A stretch of DNA of 64,000 nucleotides from positions 1 to 64,000 of IMG/VR virus record IMGVR_UViG_3300031951_000096, one strand, 5' to 3'. Positions 49,265-56,912 of this stretch are shown here, piece by piece (the first letter of the stretch is position 1; every line of letters begins with the position of its first letter). The notes beneath the pieces were generated by a model. That model did not search any database, was not told the origin of the DNA, and worked only from the letters and a program-made list of their open reading frames with translations. This DNA is from a virus. Made by a program: the position numbers and the translations under genes.

Positions 49265-49645
49265 ATGGATTCGAACACAACATACAAAATTGGATTATTT
49301 ACAATATTGATTATAGGAATCATTGCGATTGGGATGAGTATGAATCATACTAAAGTAAACATAACAAAAGCAGAGGAAAGTTATCTAACATCATTACAAA
49401 AAAGAGATTCGTTACAAAATGTAATTGATTCTTTACAAATGGAAATATTTTCAATAGAAGATGGATTTGATAATAAAGAACACCGATATGAAAGTGTTTT
49501 ATTTGAATATGAATTTGGTATTTCTTATTTAAAAGATTACCACCCAAAAGCATACAAAGATTTTCATAGAATTATTGGGCATAAAGAAAATTATTCGCAT
49601 GAAATTGAAAGAGAAAATCATAAAAGACTAAAATCATATGAATAA
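49265..49645 (+). CDS. Single-pass membrane protein with coiled coil, 126 aa
   Basis: One hydrophobic segment lies at about residues 9-27 (IGLFTILIIGIIAIGMS). A coiled-coil-like stretch follows (ESYLTSLQKRDSLQNVIDSL), then a His/Tyr-rich acidic end. Such architecture is seen in Rz-like spanins and other phage envelope proteins, but there is no outer-membrane partner beside it, so the role is undetermined. It overlaps thyA by eight bases. Confidence 0.6.
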   Translation: MDSNTTYKIGLFTILIIGIIAIGMSMNHTKVNITKAEESYLTSLQKRDSLQNVIDSLQMEIFSIEDGFDNKEHRYESVLFEYEFGISYLKDYHPKAYKDFHRIIGHKENYSHEIERENHKRLKSYE

Positions 49646-50615
49646 TTTAGATAAACAATACCAACAACTCCTTACTGATATAGGGGCTCTTAATGGAACA
49701 ATTAAAACTGATAGAACCGGAACTGGAACACTTTCAGTTTTTGGTAGGCAGATTCGCCACAAAATGAGTGAAGGGTTTCCATTATTAACTACAAAGAAAA
49801 TGGCATGGAAGGTTATGGTGACAGAACTCCTATGGTTTTTAAGAGGAGATACTAACATCAAATTCCTTTTGGATTACGATTGCCACATTTGGGATGGTGA
49901 TGCATATAAGAACTACGCTTGGAAAACTTCACTTGACCTCAAGTATCAATTAACTAAAGAAGAGTTTATTAAACAAATCAAAACCGATGAAGAGTTTGCT
50001 AAGAAGTGGGGTGAGTTAGGCCCAATCTATGGTAAACAATGGAGACAATGGAAAGGTGACACGTGGGTAGAAGGTAATACTGACGGTACTGAAGGTTTCT
50101 ATTTACAATCCGAACACATAGACCAAATCCAAAATCTAATCAACGAACTCAAAACAAATCCTGATAGTAGACGGTTGATGGTATCTGCTTGGAATGTGGG
50201 TGCATTAGATGCAATGGTTTTGCCACCTTGTCATTATGGATTTCAATGTTGGACAAGAGAGAAAGATGGTAAGCGATATCTTTCATTAATGTGGAATCAA
50301 AGAAGTGTAGATACATTTTTAGGATTACCATTCAACATTGCATCTTATGGGTTATTATTGGAGATTATTGCAAAAGAAGTGAATATGATACCCGATGAAT
50401 TGATTGGTAACTTAGGGGATACCCATTTATACTTAAATCACATTGAGCAAGCAAAAGAGCAACTACATAGAACTCCATTTGGATTACCAACATTAAAAAT
50501 AGCAGAGCATGTTAAACGAGCGGAAGGTGATTGTTTACCTATGTACAAAGTAGAAGATTTCGTAATAGAAAATTACGAATCCCACCCTATAATTAAAGCA
50601 CCATTAAGTAATTAG
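49638..50615 (+). CDS. thyA: Thymidylate synthase
   Basis: This 325-aa protein has DRTGTGTLSVFGRQIRH, FPLLTTKKMAWK, ELLWFLRGDTN, the catalytic block LPPCHYGFQC with Cys198, RSVDTFLGLPFNIASYGLL and GDTHLYLNH. It methylates dUMP to dTMP using methylene-tetrahydrofolate. It is about 60 residues longer than E. coli ThyA through the insert near residues 105-165 (WKGDTWVEGNTDG), as in some ThyA enzymes. Phage-encoded ThyA supports dTTP supply for this AT-rich genome. Confidence 0.97.
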   Translation: MNNLDKQYQQLLTDIGALNGTIKTDRTGTGTLSVFGRQIRHKMSEGFPLLTTKKMAWKVMVTELLWFLRGDTNIKFLLDYDCHIWDGDAYKNYAWKTSLDLKYQLTKEEFIKQIKTDEEFAKKWGELGPIYGKQWRQWKGDTWVEGNTDGTEGFYLQSEHIDQIQNLINELKTNPDSRRLMVSAWNVGALDAMVLPPCHYGFQCWTREKDGKRYLSLMWNQRSVDTFLGLPFNIASYGLLLEIIAKEVNMIPDELIGNLGDTHLYLNHIEQAKEQLHRTPFGLPTLKIAEHVKRAEGDCLPMYKVEDFVIENYESHPIIKAPLSN

Positions 50616-50616
50616 A

Positions 50617-50862
50617 ATGTTAATTCATATAACACCTGACGAATTAGAAGAAGAGTTTAGAAATAGTTGGAAAATGGGTTTTATTTCTCAGCCATCTATC
50701 GATTATGCGGATAATGCAATTTGGGCCGTATTCGAAGGAAAATTGGTAATTATATTTAGATTTAAAGATTATGGATTTATTACCGATAATAGAAGAAATA
50801 CTTATGATGTTTCAGCGGGTAAAGCCGGTATAACAATTAAAATAAAAAGAAGTGGCCTTTAA
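50617..50862 (+). CDS. Hypothetical protein, 81 aa
   Basis: Mixed alpha/beta protein with ITPDELEEEFRNSWKMGF, then IWAVFEGKLVIIFRFKDYGF and a basic end (KIKRSGL). It starts one base after thyA and overlaps the cupin gene by 11 bases, so it is probably co-expressed with both. No family recognised. Confidence 0.6.
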   Translation: MLIHITPDELEEEFRNSWKMGFISQPSIDYADNAIWAVFEGKLVIIFRFKDYGFITDNRRNTYDVSAGKAGITIKIKRSGL

Positions 50863-51223
50863 ACCAATTAAAATAGATAAAAATTGGGGATATGAATTAT
50901 GGATACATAACGATTCCCAATACTGCGGAAAATTATTAGTTTTCCCAAATGAAGGTAATAGATTTTCAATGCACTATCATATGATTAAAAATGAAACTTG
51001 GTATGTTCAAAAGGGAGCATTTGAGTTTCATTGGATAGATACTGATGAGGCTAAATTACACAAAGAAATTCTAAATGTTGGAGAATGTGTTTATATAGAT
51101 AGGGGTAAACCACATCAATTAATTGCTTTAGAACCAGAATCAATAGTATTTGAAGTATCAACTCAACACTTTGATGATGATAGTTACCGAATTTACCGAA
51201 ATGCGCCAAACGATTTAATATGA
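50852..51223 (+). CDS. Cupin-domain protein
   Basis: The 123-aa protein starts with GTG. It has the cupin motif FSMHYHMIKNETWYVQKGAFEF (H-x-H...E) and GECVYIDRGKPHQLIAL with the second-motif His. The opening KNWGYELWIHND resembles the small mannose-6-phosphate isomerase or sugar-binding cupins. It may isomerise or bind a sugar phosphate, fitting the sugar chemistry elsewhere in the window. The next gene overlaps its stop (ATGA). Confidence 0.78.
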   Translation: MAFKPIKIDKNWGYELWIHNDSQYCGKLLVFPNEGNRFSMHYHMIKNETWYVQKGAFEFHWIDTDEAKLHKEILNVGECVYIDRGKPHQLIALEPESIVFEVSTQHFDDDSYRIYRNAPNDLI

Positions 51224-51399
51224 CATATATAACAGCACATCTTTCAAAATTAGAAGATTTGAAAAAAGAATTAGAGAGAGATCCCGATAAGATTAGAATA
51301 TACGCAAAATATATGGGATACGAAGGCCCATCTGAATCAATTGATTATTTAGAAGTAAAATTAAAAGAGTATTCTGAATCAAAGAATTCCAATAAATAA
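51220..51399 (+). CDS. Small protein, 59 aa
   Basis: An ATG overlapping the cupin stop opens 59 codons. It is a charged helical protein (LSKLEDLKKELERDPDKIRI; LEVKLKEYSESKN) with a MGYEGPSES turn. No family recognised. It ends just before a host-type promoter whose -33 box touches its stop codon. Confidence 0.55.
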   Translation: MTYITAHLSKLEDLKKELERDPDKIRIYAKYMGYEGPSESIDYLEVKLKEYSESKNSNK

Positions 51400-51431
51400 T
51401 TTGGATATATCCCATTTTTTTCGTAATTTAG
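51400..51431 (+). promoter_or_regulatory. Bacteroidetes-type promoter (TTTG - 20 nt - TAATTTAG)
   Basis: TTTG at 51400-51403 and TAATTTAG at 51424-51431 have 20-base spacing; the -7 box deviates by one base. About 50 bases of leader precede the gene at 51485. It would drive the candidate restriction-modification pair independently. Confidence 0.6.
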
Positions 51432-51484
51432 TGGTATGAGTTGTAGTATAATCTCAAAGGATAAAAAACTCTAAAATTACTGAA

Positions 51485-52345
51485 ATGACAAAAGAAAATT
51501 TTTTACTTGAATTGGGTAAATCAAATTTTGATTATTCGGTTTCAACCTTTATGATGTTTAAGGAATTAAATGGAAATGGAGTAGGAGCGGGTAAAATGTT
51601 TGAAAACATCCTCGAATGGCATATTAATGATAATGTAAATGGATGGTTTTCGTTAAAACTTAATTTAACAAATAGTGATTGGTGCGTGCATGATGTAATA
51701 GTATCACCAAATTCTGATATAGTTAATAATTTTAGTGAGTTCATTAAAATAAAATTAGAAGTTGAAAAGCAAGAATCTGATCACTCTAAAAGATTAGATT
51801 TATTACATAAATTACTTAATTCCAAATGGGGTTTTGTAATTGGCCTTAGCGCTAAAACTTATAAAGAACTATATATTCAATTGACAACTTCACATGAACC
51901 TAGACAAATTCTAGATGATAATAAAGAGGATGTAATAAATGGTAAGTTTGATTTAGAAAATTTTTTGAACAAATTATCAGATAAAACAAATGAATTCCAA
52001 CTTATATTAGGATTGAATACATTTGAAAATGGTAAATATAGATTGACTAATTTAGATTTAGGTAAATTAAAAAATGTTGTAAAATCAATAACATTTGAAC
52101 AATTAAAAAAACACACCCGATTCTTCCTAAATGATTCTAATGGAAATAAGATTATTGACTTTAAATATGGAGGAAAAACTGCAAATCCTTTTCAAAGAGG
52201 TGTTTGGGTTTATAACAAACAGGGAAAAAACTCATTTTCAGGCTTAATGGTTTTTGATTCGGTTTTAGAAGGAAGTTATGTTTATAATGGAGATTCTAAT
52301 GCATGGTGGTCTCAATTTAAAAACTTATTCACACAGCCTAATTAA
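51485..52345 (+). CDS. Unknown protein paired with a DNA methyltransferase (candidate restriction endonuclease)
   Basis: This 286-aa protein has no motif I can name with confidence. It starts ENFLLELGKSNFDYSV, has GVGAGKMFENILEWHINDN and FVIGLSAKTYKELYIQL, and near the end shows IIDFKYGGKTANPFQRGVWVYN, a D-x-K-Y-G sequence that could be part of a nuclease site but is not diagnostic. The case for a restriction enzyme is its position: first gene of a two-gene unit with its own promoter, three bases before a D12-class methyltransferase. A methyltransferase accessory or target-specificity protein is the alternative. Confidence 0.5.
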   Translation: MTKENFLLELGKSNFDYSVSTFMMFKELNGNGVGAGKMFENILEWHINDNVNGWFSLKLNLTNSDWCVHDVIVSPNSDIVNNFSEFIKIKLEVEKQESDHSKRLDLLHKLLNSKWGFVIGLSAKTYKELYIQLTTSHEPRQILDDNKEDVINGKFDLENFLNKLSDKTNEFQLILGLNTFENGKYRLTNLDLGKLKNVVKSITFEQLKKHTRFFLNDSNGNKIIDFKYGGKTANPFQRGVWVYNKQGKNSFSGLMVFDSVLEGSYVYNGDSNAWWSQFKNLFTQPN

Positions 52346-52348
52346 AAC

Positions 52349-53431
52349 ATGAATTCATTTAAAACAATAAGATATAGTGGTGGTAAATCTAAAATACTAC
52401 CAAAAATTACACAAATAATAAATCATCTAAATGTAAAAACAGCATTAGATGGGTTTTCTGGCTCCGGTACCGTATCCAATTATTTTAAATCTATTGGATT
52501 CCAAACAACTTCGAATGATTTAGCACCATATTCGAAAGTATTATCTGAAACATTTTTATTAGCAGGTAATAATAAAAGGGAATTAAATGAAATAATTCAG
52601 CATTTAAATTCTCTTAATCCAACTGATGGCTGGTTTACTGATAACTATGGTGGTGAATTTAACAATGGAAGTACTATTCAACCCGATGGAACTAAAAGAC
52701 CTTTTTATATTGATGTTACTCGTAAATTAGATTCTATAAGAGAGGAAATTGATAAATTATATCCAACCGATTGTATAGATAAATCAGTATTACTAACTTC
52801 ACTTCTAATTGCATTAGATTCGAAGTGTAATGATATGGGCCATCAGGTTTCTTATTTAAAAGATTGGACGAGTTCATCTCTTAGGCCTCTACACTTGGAA
52901 CTTCCATATTGGAAAGTTGATGATTTAAATCATAAAGTATATAATAAAAATGTTTTTGATATAAACGATTCTTTTGATTTAGTTTATTTTGATCCTCCAT
53001 ATGGGACTGCTAATCAACAAACTAAAACTACGAGAGTAAGATATTTTTCATATTATCACCTATGGACTACCGTAGTAAAGAATGATAAGCCTAATCTATT
53101 TGGCGTATCTAATAGAAGAGAAGATGTTTCATCTGATAAAAAAGAGGGAGCAATTTCAGATTTTGAGCATTTAAAAGATGATGTGGTTATTGAATCATTT
53201 AATAGATTATTAGACTTTGATTCCAAATATACGCTTATATCATACTCAAATCGTAGTAAAATTTCAATACCTGATTTAGTAGATTTGATAAAAAATAAAC
53301 ATAACATAATTGATATATTTGAATTTGACCATAAAGAAAATTCTCAGGCTAATTCTACCATAAATTCAAAATACAAAATAAACTATTCCGAAAATAATAA
53401 AGAGTATTTAATTCTATCAGAACCTAAATAA
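52349..53431 (+). CDS. DNA adenine methyltransferase, D12 class
   Basis: This 360-aa protein has RYSGGKSKIL at residues 8-17 (motif X), DGFSGSGTVSNYFK at 34-47 (motif I, SAM binding) and VYFDPPYGT with D215-P-P-Y-G (motif IV, catalysis). YFSYYHLWTTVVKNDKP follows, a pattern seen in type II methyltransferases such as the NlaIII group. It methylates N6 of adenine in a specific site. With the neighbour at 51485 it may form a restriction-modification unit; alone it would protect phage DNA. The window's second methyltransferase is at 12832. Confidence 0.88.
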   Translation: MNSFKTIRYSGGKSKILPKITQIINHLNVKTALDGFSGSGTVSNYFKSIGFQTTSNDLAPYSKVLSETFLLAGNNKRELNEIIQHLNSLNPTDGWFTDNYGGEFNNGSTIQPDGTKRPFYIDVTRKLDSIREEIDKLYPTDCIDKSVLLTSLLIALDSKCNDMGHQVSYLKDWTSSSLRPLHLELPYWKVDDLNHKVYNKNVFDINDSFDLVYFDPPYGTANQQTKTTRVRYFSYYHLWTTVVKNDKPNLFGVSNRREDVSSDKKEGAISDFEHLKDDVVIESFNRLLDFDSKYTLISYSNRSKISIPDLVDLIKNKHNIIDIFEFDHKENSQANSTINSKYKINYSENNKEYLILSEPK

Positions 53432-53446
53432 TTCATTTATTTTTCG

Positions 53447-53454
53447 TATCTTTG
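53447..53454 (+). promoter_or_regulatory. Bacteroidetes -7 box (TATCTTTG) before the gp47-gp46 gene
   Basis: TATCTTTGCA is a perfect -7 box followed by the usual CA, 16 bases before the ATG at 53471. No clear TTG is present at the -33 position, so activity may be weaker or activator-dependent. Confidence 0.55.
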
Positions 53455-53470
53455 CAACAAGAAATATACT

Positions 53471-56400
53471 ATGATTAAATTAGATAACATTAAATACATC
53501 TATCATTTGGCCGATTTACATATTCGTAATCTAAAAAGGCATAAAGAGTATAGAGAGGTATTAAATAAGTTTTTAGCTGATGTGGATTCCCAAAATTTAG
53601 AGGATTCTATAATCTATTTAGCAGGTGATATAGCCCACGCTAAAACTGAAATGTCTCCTGAATTAGTAAGGGAAATCACTTGGTTCTTTACTGAATGTGC
53701 TAAGAGAAGACCTACATTTGTTATTACGGGAAATCATGATTGTAATCTAAACAATAAAGACCGTTTAGATGTTCTAACTCCTATATGTGATAATCTTTCA
53801 CTCCCAAATTTAGTTTATTTAAGAGATACTGGTGTATATCAAATCACCGATGATATAACTTTTACTGTTTATTCGATTTTGGATAAGAAAGAAAATTGGC
53901 CGAAAGGAGTTGATGTAAATGGTAATAAGAAAATTTGTTTCTTCCACGGGCCCGTTGATGCGGCAAAAACCGATATTGGTTATGTTGTATCTTCTCACAA
54001 TTTCACACCTGATATGTTTGATGGGTTTGATATGGTATTGATGGGGGATATACACAAAAGACAAGTTGTTCAACAAAGAGATAGAGCAAATGGTAAACCA
54101 ATAGTAGTTTACGCCGGATCCGTAGTTCAACAAAATCATGGAGAGTATTTAGAGAATCATGGATACCTTCTTTGGAATGTCGATACTGAAACATTTGAAG
54201 AATTTAACATTCACAATGATTATGGTTACCTAACGATTGATGTTATAAACGGTGTGATTCCTCAATGGGTAAGAAACGAGATTGGAACTAAATTACCTAA
54301 ACAACCGCGTTTAAGAGTTCGTTTTTCTGATACCGAAGTTAGTGATATAAAATTAGTATCAGCTGAATTACAACAAATGTTTAAGGTAAATGAAATTACA
54401 ATTACCAAACAAGATACTCTTAATTCATTAAAATCAAAAAACCGAAACGCTAGAAACTTAGCGGGTAATGTTAAAGACCCGAATGTTCAGAATGGATTGA
54501 TTAGAGAGTATTTGGAAAGGCAGTTTTTATTAGATGATAAAACATTAGATAAAATTGTTGAGATAAATAATAATGTAAATCTAAAAATTACTCACGAAGA
54601 AACTGATAATATACTATGGATTCCTAAAACATTTGAATTCAGTAATATGTTTTCATATGGTGAAGGGAACAAAATAAACTTTGAAAATGCAAGGGGTATA
54701 ATAGGATTATTTGCACCAAACACACAAGGTAAATCATCTCTTTTCGATTCACTCTCATTTTGTATTTTTGATAAGTGTAGTAGAGCATTTAAGGCTACCC
54801 ATATTATGAATAATCAAAAAGATACATTCAATTGTAAGTTTAATTTTGAAATTGATGGCGTAGATTATTACATTGAAAGAGAAGCTCATACTACAAAAGG
54901 TGGGAATGTAAAAGTGAATGTAAACTTTTATAGAATTGTAGATGGAATTGAGGAATCTTTGAATGGTGAAGAAAGAAGAGATACAAACGATATAATCCGA
55001 AAGTATTTAGGAACTTATGAAGATTTTGTAATGACATCACTTTCGTTACAAGGTAATAACGCATTGTTCATAGATAAATCACAATCGGAAAGAAAAGATA
55101 TTTTAGCACAATACATCGGTGTAAATGTATTTGATAAATTATTCGATGTAGTAAATGAAGATAATAAAGAAGCGGCTATCCTATTAAAGAATTTTAAGAA
55201 AGATGACTTCTCACAAAGATTGGCGGAATTAGAAACGATTATTAATGATGGTCAATCTCAATTTGATTTACTTCAATCTGAAAAAGAAGATTTGGAATTA
55301 GATAAAACTGAAGTAGAAAAAACTTTATCAAATTTAGAATCACAGATTATCCAAACTACAATCACATTAGATTTAGATGTTGAAACAAATAAATTAAATT
55401 CACTAACATCTTCATTAGAATCTCATATTGATAAGTTAGAAAAAATGGATACCCAACTTATTCAGGCAGAAGAGATAGTATTACAATTAGTTGAGCAAGA
55501 AAAAGTATTATCTAATTTTACAATAGGAGATAGTAGTGTTGATATAGAATATGCATACTCTGATTATGCAACAAAAAAAGATGATTTAGTTAAAGCTGAA
55601 AAAGTTCATTCGAGTGCTAAGATTTATTTAGATGGTGCAATAGAAAAAATCAAACATTTAGATAATCATAAATACGACCCGAATTGTGAGTTTTGTTGTG
55701 ATAATGCATTTGTAAAAGATGCAATGAATGCAAAAACTTCTTTACCTCAATTAGAAAGTATTGTTGACGAGGCATTATCTGATGTGTTGAGTATTAGACA
55801 AACTTTGGAAATACTAAATGGAATAGAAGAAGCATATAAAACATATCAGACAAAACATAAAGAGATAAATGATTCCAAAACATTAGTTAGTCGAATCAAA
55901 GAACAGATCTCAAAAACAAAATTAGATATAAGGGATTGTGAAGATAGTATAAAGGTTGCTACTTCAAACATCGATGAGTATCATAAGAACAAAGAACAAA
56001 TCGAAACTAATAAACAACTTCGAAAGAATATTAATGATACTAAAGAAATTGTTGATGGTATTAAGAGGGAGTTAAAAAGAAAAAGTGATACGATTCTTCA
56101 TATAAATACCAACATATCCAAAGCGAGGCAAGAAAAGACTACAATAGAAGAAAACATCGCGAAGATAAAAGAATTAGAAGAAACCAACAAATTATACGAA
56201 TACTATTTAGATGCGGTGAAAAGAGATGGTATTTCTTATGAGTTGATTTCTAAAACACTCCCATCTATTGAAGGTGAGATTAATAACATCTTAGGTCAAA
56301 TAGTAGAGTTCAGTATGAATCTACAAATGGATGGTAAGAATGTAAATGCTTATATCAATTATGGAGATAGTAGAAAGTGGCCGTTGGAAATGTGTAGTGG

Positions 56401-56665
56401 TATGGAGAAGTTTATTAGTGGATTAGCAATTAGAGTTGCTTTAATTAACATTTGTAATCTTCCTCGACCAAACTTTTTAGTTATTGATGAAGGATTTGGA
56501 ACATTAGATAGTGAGAATTTACAATCACTATTTATGGCATTTGCTTATCTAAAAACTCAATTTGAATTTGTGATTGTAATTTCACATATTGATTCTATGA
56601 GAGATGTGGTGGATACTCTTTTAGAAATTAAGAAAGATAGCGGGTTTAGTTCCGTTAAGTTTTGA
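53471..56665 (+). CDS. Fused recombination endonuclease gp47-gp46 (SbcD-SbcC / Mre11-Rad50-like)
   Basis: The N-terminal third (1-about 340) is an Mre11/gp47-type phosphoesterase: ADLHIRN (D15, H17), LAGDIAH, ITGNHDCN, FFHGPVDA and MGDIHKRQ. The rest is a Rad50/gp46 ATPase: LFAPNTQGKSS with Walker A at about 412-423, a coiled coil with a zinc-hook CEFC at 739-742, a second coiled coil, then the signature region CSGMEKFISG and Walker B FLVIDEGFGTLDSENL at about 1000. T4 encodes the two subunits as separate genes (47 and 46). Here they form one 1064-aa chain with no stop between. It would resect DNA ends for recombination-dependent replication. Confidence 0.92.
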   Translation: MIKLDNIKYIYHLADLHIRNLKRHKEYREVLNKFLADVDSQNLEDSIIYLAGDIAHAKTEMSPELVREITWFFTECAKRRPTFVITGNHDCNLNNKDRLDVLTPICDNLSLPNLVYLRDTGVYQITDDITFTVYSILDKKENWPKGVDVNGNKKICFFHGPVDAAKTDIGYVVSSHNFTPDMFDGFDMVLMGDIHKRQVVQQRDRANGKPIVVYAGSVVQQNHGEYLENHGYLLWNVDTETFEEFNIHNDYGYLTIDVINGVIPQWVRNEIGTKLPKQPRLRVRFSDTEVSDIKLVSAELQQMFKVNEITITKQDTLNSLKSKNRNARNLAGNVKDPNVQNGLIREYLERQFLLDDKTLDKIVEINNNVNLKITHEETDNILWIPKTFEFSNMFSYGEGNKINFENARGIIGLFAPNTQGKSSLFDSLSFCIFDKCSRAFKATHIMNNQKDTFNCKFNFEIDGVDYYIEREAHTTKGGNVKVNVNFYRIVDGIEESLNGEERRDTNDIIRKYLGTYEDFVMTSLSLQGNNALFIDKSQSERKDILAQYIGVNVFDKLFDVVNEDNKEAAILLKNFKKDDFSQRLAELETIINDGQSQFDLLQSEKEDLELDKTEVEKTLSNLESQIIQTTITLDLDVETNKLNSLTSSLESHIDKLEKMDTQLIQAEEIVLQLVEQEKVLSNFTIGDSSVDIEYAYSDYATKKDDLVKAEKVHSSAKIYLDGAIEKIKHLDNHKYDPNCEFCCDNAFVKDAMNAKTSLPQLESIVDEALSDVLSIRQTLEILNGIEEAYKTYQTKHKEINDSKTLVSRIKEQISKTKLDIRDCEDSIKVATSNIDEYHKNKEQIETNKQLRKNINDTKEIVDGIKRELKRKSDTILHINTNISKARQEKTTIEENIAKIKELEETNKLYEYYLDAVKRDGISYELISKTLPSIEGEINNILGQIVEFSMNLQMDGKNVNAYINYGDSRKWPLEMCSGMEKFISGLAIRVALINICNLPRPNFLVIDEGFGTLDSENLQSLFMAFAYLKTQFEFVIVISHIDSMRDVVDTLLEIKKDSGFSSVKF

Positions 56666-56840
56666 TTCTTTCCGCCGGTAGTATATTTCTAACTTTTGAG
56701 GTGGTTCGTATTTTTTCTTTAATTAGATTAGATACGAACCTACTCATTTTTAGACCTCTCTCATCGCAATAATCTTTTAATACGGTATGAACCTCTTTTG
56801 GGAGTTGTAACATCGCATATCTATCGGATTTCTTTATCAT
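56655..56840 (-). CDS. Ribbon-helix-helix protein (Arc/CopG-like)
   Basis: This 61-aa minus-strand protein reads KSDRYAMLQLPKEVHTVLKD, then CDERGLKMSRFVSNLIKEKI, the strand-helix-helix pattern of RHH DNA-binding proteins. It overlaps the end of the gp47-gp46 gene by 11 bases in convergent direction. It could repress phage promoters or belong to a toxin-antitoxin remnant; no toxin gene is adjacent. The domain pattern makes it likely to be real despite its size. Confidence 0.7.
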   Translation of the reverse strand: MIKKSDRYAMLQLPKEVHTVLKDYCDERGLKMSRFVSNLIKEKIRTTSKVRNILPAERIKT

Positions 56841-56885
56841 TCTTTAGATTTCTTTAGTATTTACTTATATAAATACATATAAAGA

Positions 56886-56893
56886 ATATTTAT
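56886..56893 (+). promoter_or_regulatory. Variant of the candidate late element (ATATTTAT)
   Basis: It lies in the 72-base gap between the divergent RHH gene and the tail fibre gene, 19 bases before the fibre ATG. Confidence 0.4.
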
Positions 56894-56912
56894 TTCTGAA
56901 TACTGAATTAAA

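Noticed and set aside
56655-56840. Toxin-antitoxin system around the ribbon-helix-helix gene
   Set aside because: No small toxin-like frame lies next to it; only the DNA-binding protein can be supported.
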